This document shows, piece after piece, positions 1 to 8,662 of a stretch of 10,317 nucleotides of DNA. How positions within the stretch are numbered: position 1 is the stretch's first letter; the number at the start of each line of letters is the position of its first letter. A program made the position numbers and the translations under genes. The DNA is taken from positions 1 through 10,317 of the forward strand of contig DASVES010000146.1 of the NCBI GenBank assembly GCA_036380435.1, written 5' to 3'. This DNA comes from DASQDT01 sp036380435 (lineage in GTDB: Bacteria; Acidobacteriota; Blastocatellia; Pyrinomonadales; Pyrinomonadaceae). Below the pieces are notes generated by a model, which searched no databases, was not told the DNA's origin, and saw only the letters and a program-made list of their open reading frames with translations.

Positions 1-64
1 CTGTAGAATCCGAAACAGGGCAAACGCTTTTACGCGCCCGTCGTCGTCACGCCTCTACGTCCCC

Positions 65-811
65 ATGAATCATCTGGATGAACTGAAAGAATTTGTGACG
101 GAAGGCCGCAGCGTCCGGCCGGTCGAGGAGGGCATCTACACGGTGCTCGCCGAAGGAGCGCGCGCCGCGCACCTCTACGACCGGCGCGCCGGCGTCTACG
201 ACGCGCTCGTGGGCACGCGGCTCTACAACCGCGTGATGTGGGGGGCTTCGCCGGAAGACTACGCCGCGTTCGCGCGACGCGCGGTGGACGCCCGCGCGGC
301 CGGGTGGATGCTCGACGCCGCGTGCGGCTCGATGCTCTTCACGGCGCGCGCCTACGTCGAGACGGGGCGGCGCCTGATCGCGTTCGACCAGTCGCTGCGG
401 ATGCTGCGGCGTGCGCGTGAGCGCCTGCGCGGCTTCGGCGGCGGTCGCCCGTGCGCGAATGTCCTTCTGCTTCAGGCGGACTTGAGCGACCCGCCGTTTC
501 GCCCGGCGAGTTTCCAGACCGTCCTCTGCATGAATGTTCTGCACCAGTTCGCCGACGCCGACGGTCTGATACCGAAGCTCGCCGGGCTGCTTGCCGACGG
601 CGGCCAACTACATCTGACGAGCCTCGTCTCCAACCGGCGTTTCATCGGCGACCGCTACCTCGACGCACTGCACCGCGCGGGCGAGTTCGTCCGGCCCCGC
701 CGAAGCTCCGAGTTTGAGAAACTTTTGCGCGACGCTCTGAGTCAGGGCGTCAGCTACACCACGCGCGGCAACATGGCGTTCGCCACGTGGGAGCGCCCGA
801 CGCCCGCCTGA
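65..811 (+). CDS. class I SAM-dependent methyltransferase
   Basis: A 248-residue protein with a Rossmann-type methyltransferase core. Motif I is LDAACGSM at residues 83-90, a slightly unusual form of the glycine-rich SAM loop with Ser-Met where a second Gly is common. The acidic residue after strand 2 is in FDQS (Asp108), followed by QADLSD (137-142), a motif-IV-like TVLCMNVLHQF (152-162) and LADGGQLHLTSLV (176-188), as in UbiE/COQ5-like small-molecule methyltransferases. The first 80 residues form a helical lid that includes RRAGVYDALVGTRLYNRVMW, typical of enzymes acting on lipidic or isoprenoid quinone-like substrates. The start is the ATG at 65; no strong Shine-Dalgarno is visible. The isoprenoid-synthase-like gene follows after 6 bases, so co-transcription and a shared pathway are likely. 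The substrate cannot be read from the sequence. The family call is secure, the substrate class is a guess. Confidence 0.85.
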   Translation: MNHLDELKEFVTEGRSVRPVEEGIYTVLAEGARAAHLYDRRAGVYDALVGTRLYNRVMWGASPEDYAAFARRAVDARAAGWMLDAACGSMLFTARAYVETGRRLIAFDQSLRMLRRARERLRGFGGGRPCANVLLLQADLSDPPFRPASFQTVLCMNVLHQFADADGLIPKLAGLLADGGQLHLTSLVSNRRFIGDRYLDALHRAGEFVRPRRSSEFEKLLRDALSQGVSYTTRGNMAFATWERPTPA

Positions 812-817
812 GATTAG

Positions 818-1636
818 ATGACGACGAATCACATGGACGCCGCGCGCCACCCCGGCCACGGCGCGGAGGTCGAGCGGCTCTACCGGGACATCGCCGTGGA
901 GACGCGCTACGGCCACTACGTCCGCATCCCCGAACGCATCTGCCGCTGTCTCGACTACTTCGGAGTCCGCCACGAGCGCGCGGCCGTCGCCGAGCGTCTG
1001 CACTCCTACTATCTCTTCATCGGCGTGGTGGACGACGCCATCGACGCGAGCCGCGCGGGCGCCGGCGAGTCAGTCCTCAAGCGTCTGGAGGCGTCGGCGC
1101 CGTCGTTCGACGAGGAGACGCGGCGCACGCGCACGGGGTTGCTGACCGAGGTCTTAAAGACTCACATCGGCCCCGAAGTTTACACGCCGGCTCGACGGAA
1201 GCTCGAAGAGTTGTACGGCGCGGTCGTCGGGGAGCGCGGGGCCGGGACGCTGGGGGCATACATCGAGCGGCGGAAAACGGTGGGCCGGCTCACCACGGAG
1301 GTGTCCTACCTGCTCATCGCCCCGCTGCTCGAAGGCGGCCGCGACGGTCTGCTCGGCTTCCTGCGACGCGTCGGCGAGGTCGGCTGTCTCGTTGACAGCG
1401 TCGTCGATCTGCGCGCCGACGAGCGGGCGGGCCTCCTCGGCTTCCGGCCCACGGCGCGCGACCGCCTCCGGCTCGCCGGCCTGACCGTTTACGAAGGGCT
1501 GAGAATGTGGTCGGAGCACCCGCGCCTCACCCGCCTGTTTCTTGAAGCGGTCGGCGACGTGCTGCTCGACCGCCTGCGCGCGCGCCGGCCGCAGCCGGCG
1601 GCGGACGGGCGCGCTCAGTTGGAAGTCGAGTATTAG
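818..1636 (+). CDS. class I isoprenoid-synthase-fold protein (phytoene/squalene synthase-like)
   Basis: A 272-residue, mostly helical protein. It has two acidic motifs at the right spacing for a class I isoprenoid synthase: DDAID at residues 72-76, preceded by YYLFIGVV, and DSVVD plus Asp201-Glu202 at 193-202 inside GEVGCLVDSVVDLRADE. Between them is YIERRKTVGRLTTEVSYLL, the helix that normally lines the active site. In such enzymes the acidic clusters bind Mg-diphosphate, so it probably condenses or cyclises prenyl diphosphates. It is shorter than typical prenyl diphosphate synthases and lacks a clear canonical DDxxD in the second position (DSVVD), so a diverged or terpene-cyclase-like role is possible. 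The ATG at 818 lies 6 bases after the methyltransferase stop; a second in-frame ATG is at 833, and neither has a convincing ribosome site. Translational coupling to the upstream gene is likely. Product unknown. Confidence 0.7.
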   Translation: MTTNHMDAARHPGHGAEVERLYRDIAVETRYGHYVRIPERICRCLDYFGVRHERAAVAERLHSYYLFIGVVDDAIDASRAGAGESVLKRLEASAPSFDEETRRTRTGLLTEVLKTHIGPEVYTPARRKLEELYGAVVGERGAGTLGAYIERRKTVGRLTTEVSYLLIAPLLEGGRDGLLGFLRRVGEVGCLVDSVVDLRADERAGLLGFRPTARDRLRLAGLTVYEGLRMWSEHPRLTRLFLEAVGDVLLDRLRARRPQPAADGRAQLEVEY

Positions 1637-1652
1637 AACGCGCTTCAAAACT

Positions 1653-1849
1653 GTAGGGGCAGGGCAAGTCCGCGGCCCGCACTGCGAAAAGAATTAACAT
1701 GGATGGGCAGGATGGGCAGGATGGGCAGGATAATAGATTTGAAATCTCAAATCTGAAATCTTAAATCAGCTCTTTCTTCATCCTCTTAATCCTGCCCATC
1801 CATGTTAATTCTTTCGGCCGAGCGGGCCGCGGACTTGCCCTGCCCCTAC
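1653..1849. repeat. long imperfect inverted repeat, MITE/REP-like
   Basis: The outer arms 1653-1680 and 1822-1849 are exact reverse complements over 28 bases. After a 7-base mismatched stretch on each side, inner arms 1688-1713 and 1789-1814 pair exactly over 26 bases. The centre (1714-1788) is AT-rich with several AAATC-type short repeats. One arm carries a 9-base tandem. The arms are GC-rich and contain no coding signature. The element fills the gap between two convergent genes, so the transcript of either strand would form a very stable hairpin and could end transcription both ways. I see no flanking target-site duplication. It is best described as a small non-autonomous mobile element or REP-type repeat. 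Whether further copies exist in the genome cannot be seen here. Confidence 0.85.
1705..1731. repeat. three tandem copies of a 9-base unit (GGGCAGGAT)
   Basis: Three exact back-to-back copies at 1705-1713, 1714-1722 and 1723-1731, at the inner edge of the left arm of the large inverted repeat. The right arm has only one counterpart of this unit, so the left arm has been expanded by replication slippage or the right arm contracted. Confidence 0.9.
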
Positions 1850-1926
1850 GGACATGATGGGCGTTGAGGTCTTGGAGCGGACTCTTAGCCGGCGCCAGTT
1901 TGATAGATAGACGCGCGGCGGCCCCG

Positions 1927-2841
1927 TCACTTCTTCGCGAGCAGCTTGCGCGAGGCCAGAAACTCGCCGAGCGCGCGGTTGAACTCATCGGGCTTGTCCA
2001 TCATCAGAAAATGGCTCACGCCGTCCCACATGCGGTAGTCGAGCTCGGGTGCGATGCGTCGGAAGAACTGCTCATTGTCTGCCGGCCAGAAGGGCGAGCG
2101 CGCGAGCACGGCCAGCATCGGCGCCTTGATCTGGTCTTCCTTCCAGACTGACTGCTCCATCATCCCGTCCATCGCGCTGACGGCGACGTGCTGCGGCGTC
2201 GCCAGCATCGCCGCCCTGATCTCCGCACGCAGCGCCTCTGACTTCACCGGCTGCAACATCCCGTCCACCATGCGCGCCGCATTCTCCTTGTAGTCGGAGC
2301 CGCGCAGGGGGGCGATGAACTGCTCCATCCGCTCGCGCGGGGCGAAGGGCCGAAGCCCGCCGTCCACGTTGACGAGCGCGAGGGTCTTTTCGGGGTAGCG
2401 CCGGTAGAACTGTCGGACGACGGGCATGCCCATGCTATGCCCGACGAGCACGGCGCGCTTCACCCCCGCGTCGCGCATCACGGCCTCGACGGCGCGCGCG
2501 AACAGGTCCATCGTGTAGGCCACCTGCTGCGGCTTGTCGCTCTGGCCGTGGCCCGGCAGATCGACGGCGAGGACGCGCGACTTCGCGGCGAACACCGGCG
2601 TCTGCATCCGCCAGAAGTCCAGATTGCACGTCCACCCGTGTACGAACACCAGCGCCTCGCTCCCCTTCCCCGCGTCCGCGTAATGCACGCGCATGTTCTC
2701 GAATCTGGCGAAGCGCGAGCGTCCCACGCGCGCCCCCTCGCCCGCGCCCTCCGCGCGCGGCGCGTGCGAAAAGGCGGCGCACACGACGACAGCGAGGGCG
2801 CAGAAGATGGCGCGTCGGGTTGAAAGATTTGTAGACATCAT
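1927..2841 (-). CDS. exported alpha/beta-fold hydrolase
   Basis: A 304-residue protein beginning MMSTNLSTRRAIFC. The start has a basic N-region and a hydrophobic stretch (ALAVVVCAAF), so a signal peptide is likely and the enzyme should act outside the cytoplasmic membrane. The fold is clear: oxyanion motif FVHGW (residues 66-70), DLPGHGQSDKP, nucleophile elbow GHSMG with Ser136, and catalytic His277 in GVSHFLMMDKP. The acid is probably an Asp near SPFWPADNEQ. Substrate unknown; members include esterases and dehalogenase-like enzymes. The open frame continues upstream to 2967, but that extension contains a norD-tail remnant and no ribosome site. AGGAG at 2846-2850 lies 4 bases before the ATG at 2841 and 7 bases before a second ATG at 2838, so one of these is the true start. 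It converges on the class I isoprenoid gene across the hairpin repeat. Confidence 0.88.
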   Translation of the reverse strand: MMSTNLSTRRAIFCALAVVVCAAFSHAPRAEGAGEGARVGRSRFARFENMRVHYADAGKGSEALVFVHGWTCNLDFWRMQTPVFAAKSRVLAVDLPGHGQSDKPQQVAYTMDLFARAVEAVMRDAGVKRAVLVGHSMGMPVVRQFYRRYPEKTLALVNVDGGLRPFAPRERMEQFIAPLRGSDYKENAARMVDGMLQPVKSEALRAEIRAAMLATPQHVAVSAMDGMMEQSVWKEDQIKAPMLAVLARSPFWPADNEQFFRRIAPELDYRMWDGVSHFLMMDKPDEFNRALGEFLASRKLLAKK

Positions 2842-2845
2842 GTCG

Positions 2846-2850
2846 CTCCT
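2846..2850 (-). promoter_or_regulatory. Shine-Dalgarno site deciding the hydrolase start
   Basis: AGGAG on the minus strand, 4 and 7 bases upstream of the paired ATG codons at 2841 and 2838. It rules against the longer open frame starting at 2967. Confidence 0.75.
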
Positions 2851-2868
2851 CTCTTGGGTGTTGTGTGG

Positions 2869-2910
2869 AGATAGTACGTCGTCAATGATCGTGTAACTGA
2901 CTTCGCCGTA
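2869..2910 (-). pseudogene. 14-codon remnant of the norD 3' end (tail 3)
   Basis: Read on the minus strand this encodes YGEVSYTIIDDVLS, matching the end of the norD-like VWA protein (YGEVGYTIIDDVLS) at 13 of 14 residues. By eye, 35 of 42 bases match the norD gene (4794-4835) and 36 of 42 match the second tail copy (3929-3970). It lies just after the DUF5615 stop and just before the hydrolase. It has no stop of its own and happens to be in frame with the hydrolase. It is the shortest of the three copies and, as far as 14 codons allow, probably the oldest. Confidence 0.8.
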
Positions 2911-2930
2911 TGGAGCATGCACCTGGCTCT

Positions 2931-3284
2931 CTACCGGAATGGGAGGAATCTGATCTGACCTTCCCATTCACCCTCAAGGCTGCATTCGGCAAGGAGAAGT
3001 ATGTCTTCAATGGCCTGGGCGATGGGGGTGTGCTGACTAATTTCAAAGACTCCGAGCATAGGCAATCCTGCGGCGATGCGCTCATCGACATATTGCTTCA
3101 TCGTCGTTACATCATGTGTGAGCAAAACGCGGCTTTCCGTCGCGGCCCATTCGAGCACTTCCGCATCCCCTTTGCCCAGCAGTCCGGCATCCTGAACACG
3201 CACGATGTCCAGATCACTTCTGCGGCGCAGCAACCCACGCAAGATACGATTATTGAAGTCTTCGTCAGTCGCTAGGCGCAGCAT
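2931..3284 (-). CDS. DUF5615 family PIN-like protein, putative TA toxin
   Basis: A 117-residue protein recognised as a DUF5615 (PIN-like nuclease fold) member. It opens with LRLATDEDFNNRILRGL (acidic Asp7, Glu8, Asp9), followed by VQDAGLLGKGDAEVLEWA (Asp40) and SRVLLTHDVTTM (Asp58). These acidic residues would hold the metal in a PIN-type RNase, and the length is normal for the family. In many genomes DUF5615 proteins are encoded directly after a DUF433 protein and the pair is regarded as a toxin-antitoxin module. Here a DUF433 gene does precede it on the same strand, but 230 bases away rather than overlapping, with a tRNA-like remnant and a hairpin between. Own expression from within that gap is therefore possible. 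Base composition is less GC-rich than the norD gene, consistent with transfer. RNase activity is inferred from the family. Confidence 0.8.
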   Translation of the reverse strand: MLRLATDEDFNNRILRGLLRRRSDLDIVRVQDAGLLGKGDAEVLEWAATESRVLLTHDVTTMKQYVDERIAAGLPMLGVFEISQHTPIAQAIEDILLLAECSLEGEWEGQIRFLPFR

Positions 3285-3297
3285 TAACTTCTATCCT

Positions 3298-3358
3298 TCG
3301 TCGGCTCGAACGAGTGACCTCACCCTTCGTCAAAGGGGCGCTCTTTCCAACTGAGCAT
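3298..3358 (-). pseudogene. tRNA-Val(GAC)-like remnant
   Basis: On the minus strand this reads like a tRNA from the D-arm to the T-loop. There is GCTC-AGTTGGAAA-GAGC (D stem and loop, 3356-3340), an anticodon arm with loop TTGACGA (3333-3327) on a 4-pair stem giving anticodon GAC (3331-3329, valine), AGGTC-like variable bases and a T-loop TTCGAGC (3310-3304). The acceptor stem does not pair, and only three pairs of the T stem form, so it should not give a working tRNA. It sits between the DUF433 and DUF5615 genes. It may be a scar of an element that once integrated in a tRNA gene, or a chance-decayed gene. Confidence 0.5.
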
Positions 3359-3433
3359 ATCCTATCGGTCAAGCGACTTTTTTCAGAAGTTCTCATAATA
3401 AAATAGGTTCTGGAACAAGTATTTAAAACAAAG

Positions 3434-3453
3434 GCCCGCCATTTCCAGCGGGC
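3434..3453 (-). terminator. hairpin with T-rich tail, likely terminator after DUF433 gene
   Basis: GCCCGC (3434-3439) and GCGGGC (3448-3453) pair across an 8-base loop. On the minus strand the hairpin is followed by CTTTGTTTTAAA, a modest T-rich tract. It lies about 60 bases after the DUF433 stop and would reduce read-through to the DUF5615 gene. Confidence 0.5.
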
Positions 3454-3514
3454 GAGTAAAGGGTCTCACACTATAATTTGTAGTTGTAAGGATGGAATGC
3501 TATCACCGCACAGT

Positions 3515-3832
3515 TTATTGCTTGCGGGCCAAAAGGCGCTCGCGCAATCCGTGAGGGTTGAAGCGCGCTTCAAGCTCTTTTTTCAGTTCCTGACGTTCTA
3601 CTTTTCTTTGCTCCAGGTACTGTTCTATTTCGGCGCGATTCTGTAGGTAGTAGCCGAGAACGGAATAGATGGCAGCTAGATCAAGCGTCGGAAAGGCTTG
3701 GGCGATTTCTTCCGGCGTTGACCCTTCGTCAAAGGCGTAAATGACTGAGTCAAGCGACACACGCGTGCCGGCGACGCGTAAAACGCCTCCTTGATCCTTA
3801 GATAACGGCACTGTAGTTGTTCCCTGACTCAT
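3515..3832 (-). CDS. DUF433 family protein, putative antitoxin
   Basis: A 105-residue protein of the DUF433 family. After a short N-terminal tail comes GGVLRVAGTRVSLDSVIYAF, then DEGSTPEEIAQAFPTLDLAAIYSVLGYYLQN, the family's conserved winged-helix-like core, in which the 'EG.S.EEI...FP.L....IY..L.YYL' pattern is diagnostic. The C-terminus (EQYLEQRKVERQELKKELEARF) is a charged helix. DUF433 proteins are commonly paired with DUF5615 PIN-like proteins and proposed to be the DNA-binding antitoxin, and that partner lies downstream. The start is the ATG at 3832. No Shine-Dalgarno is present, but TATACT lies 7 bases upstream, so translation may be nearly leaderless. The upstream neighbour is the displaced copy of the norD tail. 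Its base composition is less GC-rich than norD. Confidence 0.82.
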   Translation of the reverse strand: MSQGTTTVPLSKDQGGVLRVAGTRVSLDSVIYAFDEGSTPEEIAQAFPTLDLAAIYSVLGYYLQNRAEIEQYLEQRKVERQELKKELEARFNPHGLRERLLARKQ

Positions 3833-3839
3833 CGCTGAA

Positions 3840-3845
3840 AGTATA
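3840..3845 (-). promoter_or_regulatory. -10-like box before DUF433 gene
   Basis: TATACT on the minus strand, 7 bases before the ATG at 3832. No convincing -35 hexamer is visible. If used, the transcript would start at or next to the start codon. Confidence 0.35.
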
Positions 3846-3883
3846 GCTCAAGTAGCCCAAGCCTAACATCGAAATCCGTACTT

Positions 3884-4021
3884 TTATGTCGTCAAACGTC
3901 TGTAAATCGCCGGCATCCGTTCCGGCAGCGAGAGCACGTCGTCGATGATCGTGTAACCCACTTCGCCGTAGAGGTCGCGGAGTTCGGTTTCGGAGTCGCG
4001 GTCGATGGTGATGCAGAAGGA
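3884..4021 (-). pseudogene. displaced second copy of the norD 3' end (tail 2)
   Basis: On the minus strand it encodes 44 residues, from FCITIDRDSE to IYRRLTT, followed by TAA, identical in protein to the last 44 residues of the norD-like gene. Over the 135 bases 3884-4018 versus 4749-4883 I count 120 identical. A 61-base run (3960-4020 with 4825-4885) is exact. Differences cluster toward the 3' end: 12 sense codons change, all synonymously, and the stop is TAA instead of TGA. Upstream of the shared part a few residues (VVTS) may still resemble norD's GITP, then similarity ends. No start codon or domain is left, so it is a gene-end fragment. It lies between MazF and the DUF433 antitoxin gene. 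Confidence 0.92.
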
Positions 4022-4102
4022 GGTCACGACGCGGCGTCGGGCTTGGGTGTTTGACAGGCGCCTTCTCGGACAACAGCTCAGGCCGCCTCAAAAGACCGGC
4101 TC

Positions 4103-4435
4103 TCAGGTGCGTCCGGTTAACTCGTCGAAGGCCAGCCAGATTTCCTTCAGCGCCGCGCCGGAGACCCTGCCGAGGCGGGCGCCGACGAATTTCTGATCAA
4201 CTGCTGTGAGCTGAAAGACGAGCGCGACGGAGGGCTGGCGCAGCCCGTTGTGTTCATCCGGCTCGACTAGCACCGTTGCGGCAAAACGCAGAGCGTCCTG
4301 CTGGGAAGTGAGCGGTATCAGCAACACGGTCGGGAGCGCGGACGCTTGCTGGACGATGATGGCGGGGCGTCTTCCGGTCTGAGCATGTCCGCCGCGAGCC
4401 GGCATTGCAACCCAACGCAACTCGCCGACGGTCAT
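4103..4435 (-). CDS. mazF: MazF/PemK-type mRNA interferase toxin
   Basis: A 110-residue protein with the MazF/PemK/CcdB fold pattern. It starts MTVGELRWVAMPARGG, then QTGRRPAIIVQQ (the conserved RP-hydrophobic segment that holds the catalytic Arg of MazF, residues 21-30), VLLIPLTSQQ (the Thr/Ser of the active site, residues 38-46), and ends SVALVFQLTAVDQKFVGARLGRVSGAAL, the usual 'D...i..rlG.v...' tail. Such toxins cut single-stranded mRNA at short motifs. The ATG at 4435 overlaps the antitoxin stop by 4 bases (ATGA), so I prefer it to the longer frame reaching 4492, which would intrude on the antitoxin gene. The antitoxin lies immediately upstream, the normal MazE-MazF order. The displaced norD tail follows about 80 bases downstream. 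Confidence 0.92.
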   Translation of the reverse strand: MTVGELRWVAMPARGGHAQTGRRPAIIVQQASALPTVLLIPLTSQQDALRFAATVLVEPDEHNGLRQPSVALVFQLTAVDQKFVGARLGRVSGAALKEIWLAFDELTGRT

Positions 4436-4677
4436 GGCTCCGTCTCCTCGAAAGGAAACATCTCCCAGCTTTCGTTGCCGATTGCCTGCCACTCCCGCAA
4501 CTCGGAGGCCAGCGCCTCACCCATCGGCTCATCGGTCAGAGGAATGAGCAGGATGCCTTTCTGCGTTTCGATGATGCGGACGATGGTCTCCTCCGCCAGA
4601 CCGTAACGGTCGAGCACGTCGCTTGGGAGCGTGATTCTTCCGCCGCCCTCAACGATCAGTTTTTCAATGACACTCAT
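4432..4677 (-). CDS. mazE: MazE-type antitoxin (AbrB/SpoVT-like)
   Basis: An 81-residue antitoxin. The N-terminal swapped-hairpin DNA-binding domain is seen in VEGGGRITLPSDVLDRYGLAEETIVRI (residues 9-35), where RITLP corresponds to the 'R.tIP' core of AbrB-type folds. The acidic C-terminus (ESWEMFPFEETEP) is the kind of tail that docks into the MazF active groove. The start ATG at 4677 is preceded by GAGAGGAAG, a good ribosome site, and a TATACT -10-like box lies at 4715-4720. It overlaps mazF by 4 bases, so the pair is translated in a coupled way and probably autorepressed. The cassette starts only 71 bases after the norD stop and ends just before the second norD tail. Confidence 0.9.
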   Translation of the reverse strand: MSVIEKLIVEGGGRITLPSDVLDRYGLAEETIVRIIETQKGILLIPLTDEPMGEALASELREWQAIGNESWEMFPFEETEP

Positions 4678-4714
4678 GGCTTCCTCTCGCTTCAGGAAAA
4701 TTCAAGGCACAGTC

Positions 4715-4720
4715 AGTATA
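4715..4720 (-). promoter_or_regulatory. -10-like box of the mazEF cassette
   Basis: TATACT on the minus strand, within TTGTTATACT, 37 bases before the mazE ATG and about 30 bases after the norD stop. No good -35 hexamer at standard spacing, so assignment is tentative. It would give the cassette its own promoter inside the norD operon. Confidence 0.4.
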
Positions 4721-4748
4721 ACAACAGTTCGTTCATGGCGCGCGCCGC

Positions 4749-7976
<3,228 letters not shown>

Positions 7977-8083
7977 TCAATTTCTCTGACGAACGATCTC
8001 GGAAACATTAGTCCGCGCGTCAACGTGGATATCGCTTTGCGCGAATTGTACAGCAAGTGGTCGGGGGGCATCCAAACAGGCCG
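7977..8083 (-). promoter_or_regulatory. gap before the norD-like gene, possible promoter
   Basis: The 107 bases between the RelE-like stop and the norD-like ATG hold a TTGACG (minus strand, near 8020), which resembles a -35 box. No good -10 is found at 17-18 bases (GAGATC is the best). The ribosome site before the ATG is weak (AGAGAAATTG). A separate promoter for the norD-like gene is possible but not shown. Confidence 0.25.
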
Positions 8084-8353
8084 TTACAGTTGAGCCAGGA
8101 GCTTATCGTAGTCAGCGTGTGAGCCGATCCAGTACCAGACCATCGTGTCGCCTTCTTTAACTCCGAGCGCACGCCAGCCGATGCCGATACGCACTGAATA
8201 TATTGGCTCGCGGGTGTGCACCTGCTTGAATTGAAGACTTCCGTGGTGTGGGTCTTTTTTCCAGAGGCGGTATGCTTTTCCGGCCTGACGCTGAATGTGC
8301 GGCGGGAGTTGGCGGAGGGCTTTGCGGAATCTTTCGGTCGTGTGTGAGGTCAC
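8084..8353 (-). CDS. RelE/ParE-superfamily toxin-like protein
   Basis: An 89-residue protein with the RelE/ParE plan: an N-terminal helical hairpin (ERFRKALRQLPPHIQRQAGKAYRLWKKDP), then beta strands SLQFKQV, YSVRIGIGWRALGV and TMVWYWIGSHADYDKLL. The Arg in YSVRIGIGWRAL and the final 'SHADYDKLL' are typical of this superfamily. Members either cut mRNA on the ribosome (RelE/HigB) or act on gyrase (ParE); the subtype is not clear here. The GTG start at 8353 overlaps the upstream antitoxin stop by 4 bases (GTGA), giving a tight two-gene cassette. The cassette stands between the NorQ-type and NorD-type genes on the same strand. Confidence 0.82.
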   Translation of the reverse strand: MTSHTTERFRKALRQLPPHIQRQAGKAYRLWKKDPHHGSLQFKQVHTREPIYSVRIGIGWRALGVKEGDTMVWYWIGSHADYDKLLAQL

Positions 8354-8565
8354 AGGTCTTCGTCGAGGGGCTTGGTTTCGCCCCGCCCGAACTCTGCCAG
8401 CGCCTCATCGGCGAGTGCCGCCAGCTTGTCCTGCGAGTTAGCAAGGGCGCCGTCCCAAAGCTCCTCCGCGGCGAGGTCTTTGAGCAGCATCGTAGCCAGC
8501 GCGTTCTGATCTTCCTCAGAAAGCTTGGACGCCGCAGTGAATGCTTTTTCGAGTAACTCTGTCAT
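8350..8565 (-). CDS. antitoxin-like partner of the RelE/ParE-type toxin
   Basis: A 71-residue small acidic protein, MTELLEKAFTAASKLSEEDQN onward, with ALATMLLKDLAAEELWDGAL and ending EFGRGETKPLDEDL. This is the pattern of a widespread short antitoxin family encoded just before RelE/ParE-like toxins, with an 'AF..ASKL.EE.Q..LA' helix and a 'G.T.PLD' tail. The frame is open further to a TTG at 8637, but family length and the usual 'M.ELLEKAF' beginning favour the ATG at 8565; GAAGAG right before it is too close to be a good ribosome site, so the start is not certain. The stop overlaps the toxin GTG by 4 bases. The NorQ-type gene ends 97 bases upstream. Confidence 0.75.
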   Translation of the reverse strand: MTELLEKAFTAASKLSEEDQNALATMLLKDLAAEELWDGALANSQDKLAALADEALAEFGRGETKPLDEDL

Positions 8566-8662
8566 CTCTTCAACGCGCCCCGGTGATGGTTCAAAGTCAA
8601 ATGTAGCGTAGTTCAGTTTACCGCGCCAACCCGGCAATCACAGGGCCGTTTTGCCCTCGACT

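Noticed and set aside
47..607. Minus-strand open frame of 186 codons opposite the methyltransferase
   Set aside because: Low-complexity Ala/Arg-rich translation without motifs, opposite a clear SAM-binding protein.
3322..3336. 15 bases shared exactly between the tRNA-like anticodon arm and the DUF433 gene (3721-3735)
   Set aside because: The match does not extend on either side, and in the DUF433 gene the bases encode a conserved family motif (DEGS), so chance is the likely explanation.
3798..4091. Minus-strand open frame of 97 codons overlapping the norD tail copy
   Set aside because: It is the tail copy read in the wrong frame (Arg/His/Pro-rich). The correct frame gives the conserved norD end.
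4022..4102. Possible terminator or extra gene after mazF
   Set aside because: Only a loose inverted repeat with a long loop and no T tract was found, and no coding signature.
7985..8005. Weak resemblance between the region upstream of norD and the 3' end of the NorQ-type gene (ACGATCTCG)
   Set aside because: Only about nine bases match. It is too short to argue that the RelE-like cassette is bracketed by gene tails like the other two.
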